Shown in pieces: positions 49,682 through 62,098 of a stretch of DNA of 64,000 nucleotides. The DNA comes from Branchiostoma lanceolatum. Its lineage: Eukaryota; Chordata; Leptocardii; Amphioxiformes; Branchiostomatidae. The stretch covers positions 8,221,501 to 8,285,500 of the forward strand of contig NC_089731.1 in NCBI RefSeq assembly GCF_035083965.1, in the 5' to 3' direction. Every line of letters begins with the position of its first letter. The stretch's first letter is position 1. A model generated the notes under the pieces. It made no database searches and had not been told where the DNA came from. It saw only the letters and a program-made list of their open reading frames with translations. The position numbers were made by a program, and so were the translations under genes.

Positions 49682-52600
49682 ATGGCAGACCTTCTAGGAT
49701 CTATTTTGAGCTCGATGGAAAAACCTCCAACAATTGGGGAGGAGGAAAAGAAGAAAGCTAAAAGTAAGTCGGAGTTTACACCAGAGAAACGTCCTCGGAA
49801 AGAGAATGTTTTACAACCTGGTGAATAATGAAGAATTTGGTCGCACAGGAAGAAAACGTAGCCGGAATTATACCGGTTGCACATTCAACCTCTGTCACTG
49901 TCAGTACAATATTTATGATCAAAATAAAATAATTTTTGCCCGAATGAATAACAACGTATTATATGGGCACATATGGATTTTGTGGCCGCAAATCAAGTGT
50001 TGGAGCTCTTCTCATTATTTGATGTACTTTCTTTTGTCCCAATGAACACAGAACAACGTGAACAATTGGAGAAACTTCAAGCTCAAGAGAAGGCAGCCAA
50101 ATCCAAGTTTAGGAAAAGGGTGAGACTTAATACATCTCATGTTACATTGCAAGAAGACTATGACACTTTTCAATAAAACATTCGTGGCGTAGTGGCAGGG
50201 TGTTTCGTACAGAACCTAGAGGTCCTGGGTTCGAATCCGGGGTCCCCTGACTGGTCCCGTTGACGTCGTGGCGGTTGTGCCCTTGGATAAGTTGGAAGAT
50301 TCACTTTACACGAATTTTCTTCACTTCAAAGTTCACTCTGATGAAAATGAGTACCAAGCTTCAGTAATGGACGTCCTTGGACAGAATGTTAAATGGAGGT
50401 CCCATGTTTGAGGAGGGCCAAAATGCATCAAACTGTGCATGGCATGTACTATGTAGTATCCATTCAGTACTTTATGATGAACCCTACCAGCTCTTTAGTT
50501 GTCCACACTTAGTCCACAAATCAGATTTGATAGTACAGTACTACATTTAGTGCATATAAATTGCCATGGATGAGTTTTGCTGCTTGTTGCTCGAAATGTT
50601 TCAACATTTTAGAAAAGTATTTGATATTGTCATTGTCATTGTCTGAGTATCGTTACCAGTAATCTTATTCTGTCTTTTTCTCAGATAGTAGATGAGGTGA
50701 ACAAGTTCATCAATGACAGCTCACGCACCAGGCACAAGTTCGAGGCCATGGACAAAATGGCCAGAACTATCGTGTAAGAAATAACAACATTTTGCATGTA
50801 CAAATAGATGCCAGGTTACAAACAAATTGTTTTGGTGACCACTTCTGTGTAAAAAAAGAAAGTCAGATGTAGGAAGTTGTGATGTGTAGAGTTTGTCTTT
50901 TGTCCCGAAAATGCCAATTTCCCAATGCAATCTGCATGATATGATGTTTCATCTGGTATGTGATTGTTTGTAATAAATGTATTTTTTTCCTTTCTGATTT
51001 TCAGCCATGATGTTGTGGAGGTTGCAGGGCTCACTTCGTTTTCCTTTGGCGAGGATGAGAATGACAGATATGTAATGCTCTTTAAAAAGGTTGGCTCATG
51101 TTATTGTAATTACTCTCACTGACTCTTATATTCAACACCTTATTCTGTTTAAGCCAGGCAATGGTGATAGAAGTTAACCTGGCCTGGGTACCATCCTCCG
51201 TAGAAACTGCTGGCTCAATCGTTTCGCTTGCTTATCCGTGGTTAGCAAGCGAAAGGATCGAGCCAGTGGGTACTAAAGAGGATGGTACCTGTACCAAGGC
51301 TGAATAGAAATACCATGTACTAGTACATAATTATCTCCATGAAAAAAGACTTTTTCATGGGGATATTGTTTTGCGTGCGTTTGCCTGTGTGTTATCCTGT
51401 GTGTATGTTTGTGTCACCGGACGCTTAAAATCAGCATAACTGAAGAACGTGTGGATGGATTGTAATGATATTTGGTATGTGGGTAGGTGCTGGGAGGAGA
51501 AAGGTCAAGGTCGAGTTTAGGCCCCCTGGTATGTGTCACTAAAACTGCAATGGCGTATTTGTGAAAATATTCCAAGGAGAATAACTGAAGAAAGGAACAA
51601 CAGATTTTCATGCTATTTGGTATGCAGGTGGGTTGGACAGAGATGTACAAACTGAAGTGCTAATTATGCAAATTGGGACTGAATTTGCACAAGTAATGAG
51701 GAATATCTACTCCTCCATTGTAGGTATGTGCTTTGAGGTCGCACCTGTCACATCTTCTTAAAATGTAGTTTGCTCAAACAGATATTTTATCATGCAGAAA
51801 GGCACCTGATGAGTTTGAGTTATAAATATCAGTTTAGCAGGGGTTTTTCTTAACTCATGCTCTGACCATTAGCCTCCTTTTAATACTCAAGGGAGAAGAT
51901 TCTCTGAAAAGCCTAAAATTCAGATTGACCAGGGGTACTACTAGTAGTCACAGTCTTCAACTGTGACCTGTCTGACAGCAATTCTCCCCCTTAACAAGCC
52001 TCAGAATACCCCATCTTAACTTAGAATTATCTAAAGCTCCACACTGTGGCAGGGGAAAAACCCACACTATCCCCCTGCTTTAATAGTCGCTCTGCTCCAG
52101 AAAACTCTGTGTTAGAATCAAACTTTCCAGCTTCTGTTTTTCTCTGTGCTTCAGGAATTTGCCCCCTCGGATGAAGAACTGGAGGCCTACAGGAGGGGAG
52201 AGGAGTGGGACCCCAACAAGGCTGAAGAAATCAAGAGACTCAAAGAGGTAGATTTACCTTATACTGTTATAGTGGCATCATGGTTTCCTGTGGTTAGTGT
52301 TGTTGACTAAGAATCTAAAGGTTCTAGGCAAGAGCATCCTCACTGGATACATGTAGCTTTAAAGACACTTACAGTTAACTTACATGAGCAAGTGTTAGGT
52401 GTGACAGGTGTATCAGTGCGATATAACCAGCTGCTGGCATGCCATGTGCAAAGCTGGTGTGTTATGCCAAAGGGTGGCTAAACCGGCTATATGAATAGAT
52501 TGTACTTACTGTAGAAAACTTAGGTTTGGTGAAATTTACTTACCACCTTATTCCCCAGGCACAAGTTGAAGAGGCGTCTTCCTCACAAGTCTCGCAGAAA

Positions 52601-53408
52601 GTTGTCCCCATGTCCAACTACAAGGATAAGTACAAGCACCTGATAGGAGACACCTCCGCCAAGGCTGCTGCACAGATCACTACTGCTAACAAGGCCTATG
52701 GTTTTGGTAAGTCCTCTCCTTACTGGGGCAATAGCTCAGGGGATGGAGGGCTTACTTTGTATTTGATAAGTCGCAGGTTCTAATCTTAGCCGGTTCATAC
52801 AAAGACATGAAACAGGGTACATATTGCTTTCTCTGCTTAGGACTTATGAGAAAGAGAATGGTAGTTGAACACACACCACTACAGGTCGTGGACTAGCCCT
52901 CTGCTGTAGTGCTTGTACATCTGTGCCACCCAAGGGCTGTAGAAATGGAGATAGGCCTATACACCAAAAGATTTCAACTTAACTCAAGTCTTCTCTTTGT
53001 GTTAAACATTGTTTCATATCATGCTTATTGAGCAAAATGATATGGTAGTACATCAAACATTTCACACTATCAAGTATTTCACTCTTAGATCCACAAATCT
53101 TTATGTTTCTATCTAAACCATGGAATCAGTGCTCTTTGTGTACTCGGGGGTACATGATTCTTTTGGAAATGTTCATTAACAGCTTTATTGAAAAGGACAT
53201 CTCTTTACAATGTAACCTGAAAGTATATTAAGTATCATTGCCCTAGTTGACTTTTAACCAATGTTTTCTTGTTTCAGTTCCAAGTGAGAACAAAAGAGAT
53301 CAACGCTCCATTGAAGAGGTGCAAAATCAGATCAGAGCAAAGAAGAGACAAAAGACTGATGATCCAACTGCAGAGGCCACGCAGTCATCTTCTAATGAAG
53401 AGCAGTAA
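49682..53408 (+). CDS. SPAG7: SPAG7, R3H-domain protein
   Basis: Nuclear protein with a single-stranded nucleic-acid-binding R3H domain; its exact biochemical role is not settled. Exons: 49682-49763, 50052-50119, 50685-50773, 51005-51089, 52155-52247, 52559-52706, 53278-53408; 231 residues against about 227 in human. The start [16 protein letters not shown] matches the family. A lysine-rich coiled segment is followed by the R3H region (about 45-110, with [20 protein letters not shown] and [20 protein letters not shown]). Then come [19 protein letters not shown] and [19 protein letters not shown]. The C-terminus is charged with a basic KKRQK motif. SINE copies sit in two introns. The gene is complete and in frame. 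Confidence 0.96.
50184..50400 (+). repeat. tRNA-derived SINE in SPAG7 intron 2
   Basis: It has a good RNA polymerase III A box, TGGCGTAGTGGCAGG (50185-50199), and B box GGTTCGAATCC (50228-50238) at tRNA-like spacing. The body contains TGTGCCCTTGGATAAG and TTCACTTTACACGAA, recalling the Deu core of deuterostome SINEs. It is the clearest SINE in the window. The 3' end is uncertain. Confidence 0.7.
51187..51291. repeat. Small fold-back element (GGTACCATCCTC family)
   Basis: Near-perfect hairpin: GGTACCATCCTCCGTAGAAA, then TGGCTCAATCG and CGCTTGCT, pairs with AGCAAGCG, CGATCGAGCCA-like sequence and AGAGGATGGTACC. A second copy is at 38600-38681. It lies in the SPAG7 intron after 51089. Confidence 0.8.
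52724..52900 (+). repeat. tRNA-like SINE head
   Basis: GGGGCAATAGCTCAGGGGAT has the layout of a tRNA 5' half with A box. CGCAGGTTCTAATCTTAGC is a B-box-like segment 45 bp later. The body is unlike the copy at 50184, so it may be another SINE family. It starts 18 bp inside a SPAG7 intron. Confidence 0.5.
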
Positions 53409-54763
53409 TATGTCATACCATGGCTCAGATTCACTTACGGTATAGAATGCTTAAGAGTTATTGTATGTTCAAAAAGTTCATAATGAGTTGATTTTATATT
53501 TATTTCTTTATGTTTACCTTTGCCAAAGATGCTTATGTTTGCCAAGATTGTATGCCTCCATTTCATCTGCATTATTAATAAATAGATATATCTAATAAGT
53601 ATGCAGCTGACTTCCTAAGATAGTTGGTCACAATTTAGCCTATGGCATTCTTCTTTGTTTGTCATCCACAATGAAGGTGAAGCATAATGCTTTTTCAATT
53701 AGCTAGTAGTGCAATGCGGCTTCACTACGGCTCTCGTTTTAGCCAAGCACACCGGATCACCCATACTCTTCTTAATAAGTGTGTTGGGTTCTTAAATGAG
53801 TAGAGGTATGACACCTGAGGTATTAAGGGTAAAGAAGTTATTATTTTTTGGAACAACCCTTCATAAAAGTGTATATTAGAATGCAATTGTATCTGTTTCA
53901 TGATCAAATATCACCAAAATTAAATACATGTACTTCTTGGTAGCACAAAAATGAATAGTTGTATGGTAAAAGGTGTTAAGAAAATCTTAGAATAAGGAAT
54001 ACGAACATCAATACTCATTTTTGTAAGTTTATTTTCTTTAGCCAAGATGTGGGCAAAAAAAGCCACCAATTTGTATAAGTACCACTTTGATATACAAACC
54101 ATTGCAAGTTTGAACTTAGAGAAATGTCAATGCAGTTTTTGGCAGAAGAAGTTATTTGAAGCCTATTCATAAAAGTTGATGTGATTCTGCAAAGTTACAA
54201 ACAATAATGTTGTGTTAATCAGTTTGTCATCATACGTAAGTGTGTTGTTTAGTCTATACTAAACTAAACTATATACTGTACAATACATGTTGAGCATGTG
54301 GACACATGTCTGGATTGTCAAAAATTGAATTGAAGTTGTACAGTTTTTGTCAAAGAATAAAGTATGGATGTTAACTTTATGTTAGCATCATAGAAGCTTG
54401 GTAAAATATATGTGAAATCATGCGTAATCATTTAACCCTGTATATGGCTTGAAAACAAGATATTCAAACTTCAGTTCAGTTGTTAGTATTATGTACATCC
54501 TCATGTTAAAACATTTCTAAAAACTTGGAACAGTTTGTTAGTTTGTCCTGTAAGTCATCACTTTTATATTAGGACCAAAGGTCTAAGAAAAACTATAGCA
54601 ACCTTCAGTTTCTACAGCTAAAAGCCATGAGCATCAGGAGTGGACAACATAAAATTTATGGCTGTCCAGTCTTAAGCTTCTCTTGATATGGCGCCATCTA
54701 GCAATTATGTCTCAAACTAAAGCTCTATGAAAGAGACTAGTCCTAGATCTCATTTTCAGTGTA
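53409..54763. other. Convergent spacer between SPAG7 and the dipeptidase gene
   Basis: AT-rich 3' regions with several AATAAA signals (for example near 53577-53582 and 54355-54360 on the plus strand). No coding frame or repeat recognised. Confidence 0.5.
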
Positions 54764-57700
54764 CTATATATTATAGGTTCTGCACGTCTCGTTCGCAACG
54801 GCTTGCTCGGGGATCAGGTCATCCAGTGGGTCCGTGGTGCGACGAAGGTTGCGACTGACCTACGAGAAAAAACGAAAGTATACATGTAGTTAGATAATCT
54901 GGTAATTACAGTACACTGCACGTGGTTCGGAGTGGTTGATGGGGTTCAAAATGTTGCATGTTACCATGTACGCAAGTGGTAGGAAGCCCCGACGTGGACA
55001 GGGATGTAGAAAAAGCCCTGTCAATCAGGTGTATCAAAAATTCTACCGTTGGGAAACTTTCCTCAAATAGATTTAATTTCAAGCAAATCATCTAGACAAA
55101 CTACACTGGAACAACATTAGGCGGTTTCAAATACAACATGCACATTGTATCCCTTACTTTGAAAAGATGTACATTTGTATCCCTTATTTGGAAAACAAAA
55201 CAAAGTTTATGTACCTCTTCTGTTTTCTTGAAGACGCGGATGAGGTTCAGTCCCAGCAGTTTCTTTATCTGTTCGTCCGTCCAGCCGCGGACGATCAGCT
55301 CCTCCATCAAGTTGGGATACGTGGAGACGTCTTCAAGTCCTTCCGGCACTCTGAGGAGGAACATTTGACAGATTGAAGGAAAATCCCACAAGGAAGTACG
55401 AATGTGTTGCACACATTATATTAATAATACATGTACAATTTACGGTATATACAAGCATAAACCTGTGTCCAAAATAGCTGTAGCTCAACAAGAAAATATA
55501 CAAGACTTCTTGGACAAATGTTTTAAATTTTCATCACTCAGATATCAGATTGCAAATTTTATTTAGTTTGCTAACGGTCGACCAAAAAAGGCCAGAGTCG
55601 GCAGGGTTTTTTTTCTAGGCTCGGTCGTTTTTTTCCCAGGCCCTGTAATCAAGAGACGTACCTCTCCACGCCATCGTAGTCTGCTCCCATGCCTACATAG
55701 TCTTCTCCCGCTACCCGCTTGATATAGTCACAGTGATCTAAGGGAAGATGTTAAAAGATAGTTTTACATAGAACAATATACAAAGTAGAGGATGAAAAAG
55801 TCTGATGTTAGAGCTAGTGTAAGACAGTGCATAGAATTGCATCTTCACATAGAAAATACAGGAACAGGCCCTTAAGATACAAGTACCTGCGACGTGTCTG
55901 ATGTTGGTGGTTGGAGTCTTGTTCGGGCCACAGTTGATGTAGTCGTTGTAGAAGTTCACCATGACTACACCTTTGTTCTGTTTCTGTGAACGGATGCAAC
56001 ATTTCTTTAAAAATAACGTCATAATTGTTTACTCAAGACTACAAGCAGAGACTGAAATGCTCAACAAATCAACCTTTTCAATCATCTTCTTCATGAAACG
56101 ATTTGAATAAACTTTAGTATGTGTCCAACTATCTCTAAACTATCTCTATGTCTTCGAATGTAAATCTACGGAAGCTTTTTCGCTACAATACACCTACATT
56201 CCTGGCCCACTTTGTCTTATTTTACTCAGCTGTTTAAAGCAAGAGGGAACTTACCATTCTCTCCAGCACGTCGTCGGGCACGTTCCTGGTGTGGTTGCAG
56301 AGCGCGTAGGCCGAGGAGTGGCTGAAGATGACGGGAGCCTGCGTCACGTCCAGCGCGTCGTGCATGGTCTTAAAGGACACGTGAGACAGGTCCACCAACA
56401 TGCCCAGTCGGTTCATCTCCTTGATAACCAGCTTCAAGAAGTAGACAAAGAATTTTAATACACAATTGTCTAAAAAAAAGACGTTCGCGAACTGAGGAGA
56501 TTTAAGTAAAAGTTTATCTTCAAAGTCCTGCACACACCATATGGTGTATAGGGCGGCGCCAATCATTTCCTTAGCCCATGGGTCACGCAGCTCTAGATCT
56601 GATCGTCTATTGTGTGTTTCCCACAAGTGCCGAGAGATAAATGACAAACAAGCATTATGTATCATTTTAAAGTCTTCGGTATTACTCAGTCGGGGAATCG
56701 AACAAGACCTAGGTACCGGAGGCAAGGGGAGCATTCCACCTAATAGACTATTACTGCTTAGGAGAACTGAGGAGGTTACCTTTCCATAATCGGTCAGGCC
56801 GTTGTGCTCTGGGACTTCCTTCCCCGTTTCACGCCAGTCGTCAGCCCTTTAGAAAAAGAAAAGTAATTTAGCATCTAGAGAGATAAATGTAAAGTGATCA
56901 TGAAACGAGAAATACACTTGGGTGGAAGGGTGGGTTCATTTAATCTTCAAATAGCTCTGTGGCATTCAGCTGTAGCTCGTAACTGTTTTTGTTGTCTTTC
57001 GGTGAACTGAGTGTGGTGTGTAGTGCGACAGCGTCACAAAAGGCGTACGAAACGCTACCAAAAAAGACCCACCAGTGTTCTGTTCCCGGTACAGCAGAGT
57101 TATGTGCTCTATCTTGATTCTTTGTAACATTGGTGGCAGCGGTGGGATCAGTGTGAGGCTTCTATCTAATTTATATATGTCCAACACAAACTGAGGCCGA
57201 AAGCATGCACGCATCGGTTTGGAGAAGAGTTGAACTGACCATGGCGTATTGCAGCTGTGTGTGACCGTCATGTACCGGACCCCCAGGTCGTAGAACATGC
57301 GCAGTGTCGCCAGGCTGCTGTCCAGGGCGTGCCCTCCCTCCATGCCGATCAGACTCCCGATCTTTCCCGCTCTGAAGGCGTCCCAGATTCCTGGGAAACA
57401 AAATACAGATGAATGGCCTTTAGCGTAGAGAGGTGCAGAGGAAGGCCAAAAAGTGAGAAACGTGAGTGAAAGGCAACAGGGAGAAATAAAAGGTGCCTTG
57501 GTGGAACTAATGATGGGAGAAAAGAGGGAAGGAAGGAAGGGATGACAGAGAGAACAAAAGAAGAAAAAGAAGTGGAACTAAGGAAGGAAGAAAAGATGGG
57601 AGTAAAATGAAAACGAAAGTGGGACAGAAAGAAAGGTGGGACTAAGTAAGAAAGGCACTGGGCAAGATTGAACGAAGGGAAGAAGGTCCGTAAAAAAACT

Positions 57701-60700
57701 TGAATCGCAGTAAAAAAATCATTTTGAAATAGAAGAGAAATAGGGGGTATAATTTACACGAATTTTGATAAACCATAGTTATATTTCTGACCTTCAGCTG
57801 TGGTCACAAACTGGAACACATCCGGGTACCTCTCCACGAACCGCTTGATGACGTCGACCTGGCCCAGATGCCTGCGTACCGAGTCTTTGTACTGGGAGTC
57901 ACACGTCACGTAAGCAGCCCAGAACTTTGTTTGTAAAACAACAAGAAAAGGCAGTAGGTCATTTCATTACCTGCGCAATATGACGTCTTTTCGAATTCTT
58001 TCAAAAGGACATCGTTAGATATTTTAGTTACTGAAATGAGTGATATGGCTGGAGACGTCACAGAAGCAGTTGATTGGTCGATCGTTCCTTGATGAAGACT
58101 GGAGCTGATCAGTCGAATATTTAGGTATAAAGTCTCACGTTTTGTGTGTTAGCAATTGTAGTCAAATTTGATTCAGAATGACTTTTACCAAGGAGATTAA
58201 AAACAGATGAACTTTCAAGTGGGGATAACAGGTTCAACTGCACGTACCTGCGCGCCGACCATCCCCTCCCGTAGCCTGGGTATGTCGGTGTGAGAGTGGT
58301 TGTAGAGGGGACGCATGTCCTGGGCCAGGTTCAGCCGCCCCAGTCTGTTGTTATAATATTTCTGCATCTTCCAGGGCCAGTCGTTATGTCTGCGGGGAGG
58401 GGGGAGTCAAAACGTAAGACGGGCTGGAGAAAAAAGAGTGCTCCGTATCTGTTATTTCATTTTCTTTTGCCAATTATGTTATGATTTCAGGTCTGTGAGT
58501 GTTTGTGTCTGTATGTTTGTGTATCTTTTGGTTTGTTTTCCTTTGTTTGTTTGTTTGTTTTCAAAGAGCATAACTCGTGGATGGGTCTTTACGATTTGTG
58601 TTTTTGATTCATGTTTGATTTCTTTCATTTGCGTTGTCCCATAATGCGAAACAACTGCGACCTCATACCTTCGCCAAATGATGTTTACCTCTACAACTGA
58701 CGTATTCTAAAGGTCTTCTCTACTGAAAACGGCAAGCTGCGACGTAATACCAAGTCGGAATGTTCTTGACCTTATAACCCTCCACTGGTTCAACTGCAGG
58801 GCAGCTGTTGGTTTGGGTTAAGTACAGGCCAAGGTCACGTGAATAGTTAACTAGCGAACGAATTAGAAGGGACATCAAAAGGCCATGTGTTAGTTGTTAC
58901 AGTCACATATACTAGTTTCGTTTTATATATAAATGTCACGAGTATATTAGGTACTTATAGCCTGACGAAATCAAGCTTCTAGCGGCCCTTCTACTGGTCA
59001 GGTCCCTCTCGGGGTAGCCTTAATTAAATAGCTTGTTACCAGAGATATCCTGATTCTCATTCATACAAATGTACTAGGGGGGCATGTTGGCCCAAGAGCC
59101 GAGAACTGGGCTTATATATCCTCTAGAAACAGTCTGGCATCCAGGTAGACTACTAGTATCGGGGAGGAGGCCAAGCCCCCCGACAGCTAGCCTGGATCAT
59201 GCCAGACCCTCGCGATCGCGCAAAAGAGGATAAGGATAACTTTTTGGGCTTTTTAGCCTTCTTTGCAAGCCTCCCAGGCGCCGGCGATAATTTTTGGGGC
59301 CCGGAGCGCTGATTCGCTATTTTCAACTTATCGGGGCCAGGGTCTTTAGTCTTAGAACCCGTATTGTTGGAGAACCCGTATTGCCGCCTTTGGGTTAAAG
59401 TTAGGGTTAAAATTACCACGTCCCACCATTGTGACGCACGTCTCTCCCTTTTGGTAATACTGAAAACCTCAAAGCAACTTGTTGGGGCAAATATTTGGCA
59501 GGGACAGAAATTTGGCTTGACACGGATTGGTGTCCCCAGCTGGGTTATGTTACACCAAGGAGGTCATACTCATAGGCAGAGGGCGGGTTCACTACTCCTC
59601 AAGTAGAGGTTCGGCTCTGGCTGGATTGACGTGGTTTGGGGCGTTTTTGTCGGGCTGTCTATTTTGTCCCGTTTTCTTTATGTCGCCAACCCAAAGCGGG
59701 ACAAAGTAGAAAGCCCGCCAAAAACACCTAAAAACACGTCAAATTCCAGGCAGGGCCGAAAGTCTGCTTGAAGTAGGGTTGAGTGTAGGTTGACTGTTGA
59801 ACCTTCCAGTATCCTTGACCTGCTTTCATGCCGAGGGAGGATCGATCTAAAATACCATCCATATCTGAAATTCCCAGTTACAAGGTCTTGCTAATCTCAA
59901 AATTCAGTCGAAGAAAAGGGATGCAAAACATATATATAGACAGGGAGAGCAGACTTTTCTTGAATTAAAAGACAGTTTTGAGGAAGATAATTCTTGTCGC
60001 TTCTGTCAGTTTACAATTTTGGTATCTTTGCTGTAAATATTACGAAATTGGCGTAACGGTTTCCTATCAACTTGTTATTATCAATATTCAATATCATTAT
60101 CATTATCATTATGAAACTACATTACATAGTAACATTCCCTGTCTATTTGCAGTGTAGAGGCCAAAGTTAAACTATAATTCCGTCTATCAAAAGTTCAGAA
60201 CTTCATATTCCTTTTCTGTTTTCACGGGAAAGTGTCATGACTCATGAATGAATGATCCATGATTTTACATCAGACTCGGTCTACATTACAATTGCATTGT
60301 GACAAGGAAGTTTTAACAAGGAAGTACGAAAAGCGTGTGACTGTGAACGCGCTAACCAGTAGCACATGTCTGTAACTCTTGCACTGAAACCCACAGTCAC
60401 CCAAGGGAGGTCTTGTATTTCTCGACATGCTGGGAGAGCAATTTTCTCTCTCTGGGTGTCTAAATCGTCATGAATAGCCCCACTCACAGTTCGGTCTGCA
60501 CTTTCTATGACCTTTTACTTCTTCTTCATTCTATAAAAATCCAAGTTTTACGGGCTCTGGTTGTTCAAAAAGGTCTCCACGATTTTATCCATTCTAACAA
60601 CAACAACAACAACAGTAAAACAGCTTTAGGGATCCTTCGGGAAATCAAGGAAAATTGGAGTCGTTTAGAAATTAGATATCATTCACGTGAGTGGGCGTTT

Positions 60701-61294
60701 GGCACAGCTTGCAAGAAAACACAACAACATCTTGCAAAGCTTTGTCCATTTTTGCCCAAAAAAGTTATGCTCTACTGTCACATACATTATAACAACACAT
60801 ACTACTATATTTGGGCTGACTTCTTCCGTGAGGGATCGATGATACTAAAATTAACAAGTAAAAGTTTTCAAGTTGTCGACACCACACGTACACGTGCAAC
60901 TAGCAAGAAGCCGGAAACAAGTCAACTTTGACTTTATCTGGAAGTTTTATGTGATGAAAGAAGTTTCAAAGTACATGCATTAAACACAACAGCTACATGT
61001 AAATAAAAGTTAATGATAGACGAAAACATAACTAGAGATCCAAAATCACAGGGATAAGAGACAAATCGTAAGGGAAGTTGGAAAGCACGTTACCCACCCA
61101 TCGACCAAGGGGACCTCCGACATCAGTTTACGGGCTCTGTCCATGTTGGTGTCCCGCCTGTGTAGAGACAACGGTACGGCAACCGCTATCACCACCGCAA
61201 CAAGCACCAAGATACCTAAAACTATCAACAACAGCCTATTCCGGCTGGTCGCACTGGAGACGCCCTCGTTCCCTGTTCTTTTGTACGTCGCCAT
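54764..61294 (-). CDS. DPEP: Membrane dipeptidase (peptidase family M19)
   Basis: Zinc dipeptidase of the DPEP1-3 family, which cleaves dipeptides outside the cell. Exons: 61294-61098, 58389-58248, 57924-57792, 57390-57240, 56846-56780, 56431-56255, 55983-55887, 55737-55662, 55350-55215, 54859-54764; 423 residues. The zinc and catalytic motifs are all present: HND (67-69), GMEGGH (Glu175), [20 protein letters not shown] (His247), FSHSSA (His268) and GADYDG (Asp341). Residues 21-44 form one hydrophobic helix after a short basic N-terminus, and the protein ends at CRTYNI without a hydrophobic GPI tail. It is therefore probably a type II membrane protein. An upstream in-frame ATG (61378) lies in likely untranslated sequence. 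Which vertebrate DPEP is nearest is not decided. Confidence 0.94.
59580..59795. repeat. Fold-back element in dipeptidase intron 1
   Basis: Diverged arms of about 100 bp (59580-59679 and 59690-59795) pair around CATAAAG. The centre has TATTTTGTCCCGTTTTC opposite AAAGCGGGACAAAGTAG, with GGGCTG against AAGCCC-type pairing further out. No coding content. Confidence 0.65.
60470..60931 (+). other. Uncertain 153-codon open frame opposite dipeptidase intron 1
   Basis: An open frame runs on the plus strand inside intron 1 of the dipeptidase. The translation starts [16 protein letters not shown], has a run of asparagines from an (AAC)n microsatellite (60598-60614), then a basic/aromatic part ([34 protein letters not shown]). 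I recognise no family. It may be a chance frame, a transposon fragment or a small nested gene. There is no splice or promoter support. Confidence 0.2.
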
Positions 61295-61963
61295 TGTTCT
61301 CAAGTTTAGGGGGAGATCACTTGATATCGAGGAAGGGTGCTGTGTCCAGTGTAACAGCATGGGTATCATCCTCCGCAATTACCGCTGCCCCTCCCCTTCC
61401 GTGGCCGTCGCTAATTTGTAGCATTCGTAAGTCGCTGTACTTTTGTTGTGTCAATAAAGATTGTTTATACTGTCTTCAGCAATCCTAACCCGGATTCAGA
61501 TATACTGCGATTTACCTTTTACGATTCTTTGATGTGATAAAGTTTATATGCTATCAGCATCAGGACCGCCTTTTGCGTTGCATAATGGAACGTCCCTACT
61601 TGGTGTATCTATTTCTCGCCATGAAGGCTGCAGTTAGGGGGACTTGGCGCGAATCTGTTGTATCTAACCCGGATGTTGGCTGTCATCCCAAGCAGAACCG
61701 ATCTTTTCCAGGGAATCTTGTGACTGGCATGACGCAAGAGCGGGTCTTTTTCTCTGCATTGCTTAGAGAAATCCTTAGATATTAGACAATTCCATGCTGC
61801 AGTTCAAACAACAATCCACTTGTCATACCTCCTTCCTTCCTTCCACACCGTGACAGTCGCGCACACTTCAAACTTACCCATAATGAGTCAGCGGGCAGTA
61901 AGTGACGTTTGATACAAAAGTATCCGTCGTGTTTCCCATAGAAGTTTACATACATGTATCTTA

Positions 61964-62098
61964 ATCTCTAGGCAGATCTAACGGTTGCAAAGACCGTATC
62001 TAACTGGAAAAAGGAGTTTTATTGCAACCCAGGTTGCAATAAAAACTCCTTTTGCCTGTTGGATACGGTCTTTGCAACCGTTAGATCTGCTTGGAGAT
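61964..62098. repeat. Fold-back MITE, CAAGCAGATCT-tip family (copy 3, intact)
   Basis: A 135-bp almost perfect hairpin. The right end reads ATCTCCAAGCAGATCTAACG inward and the left end ATCTCTAGGCAGATCTAACG, followed by GTTGCAAAGACCGTATC and AAAGGAGTTTTTATTGCAAC. The arms nearly touch and TA flanks both sides. It shares tip and stem with 10437-10556. Confidence 0.9.

Noticed and set aside
57430..57680. Purine-rich stretch in a dipeptidase intron as a functional element
   Set aside because: GGAAGGAA-type low-complexity sequence explains it.
61295..61378. Upstream in-frame start adding 28 residues to the dipeptidase
   Set aside because: The extension lies next to a possible repeat remnant and would precede an otherwise standard N-terminus; ATG 61294 is preferred.
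61365..61400. Possible third copy of the GGTACCATCCTC hairpin family
   Set aside because: Only about 12 bases match (GGTATCATCCTCCG) and no hairpin partner is present.
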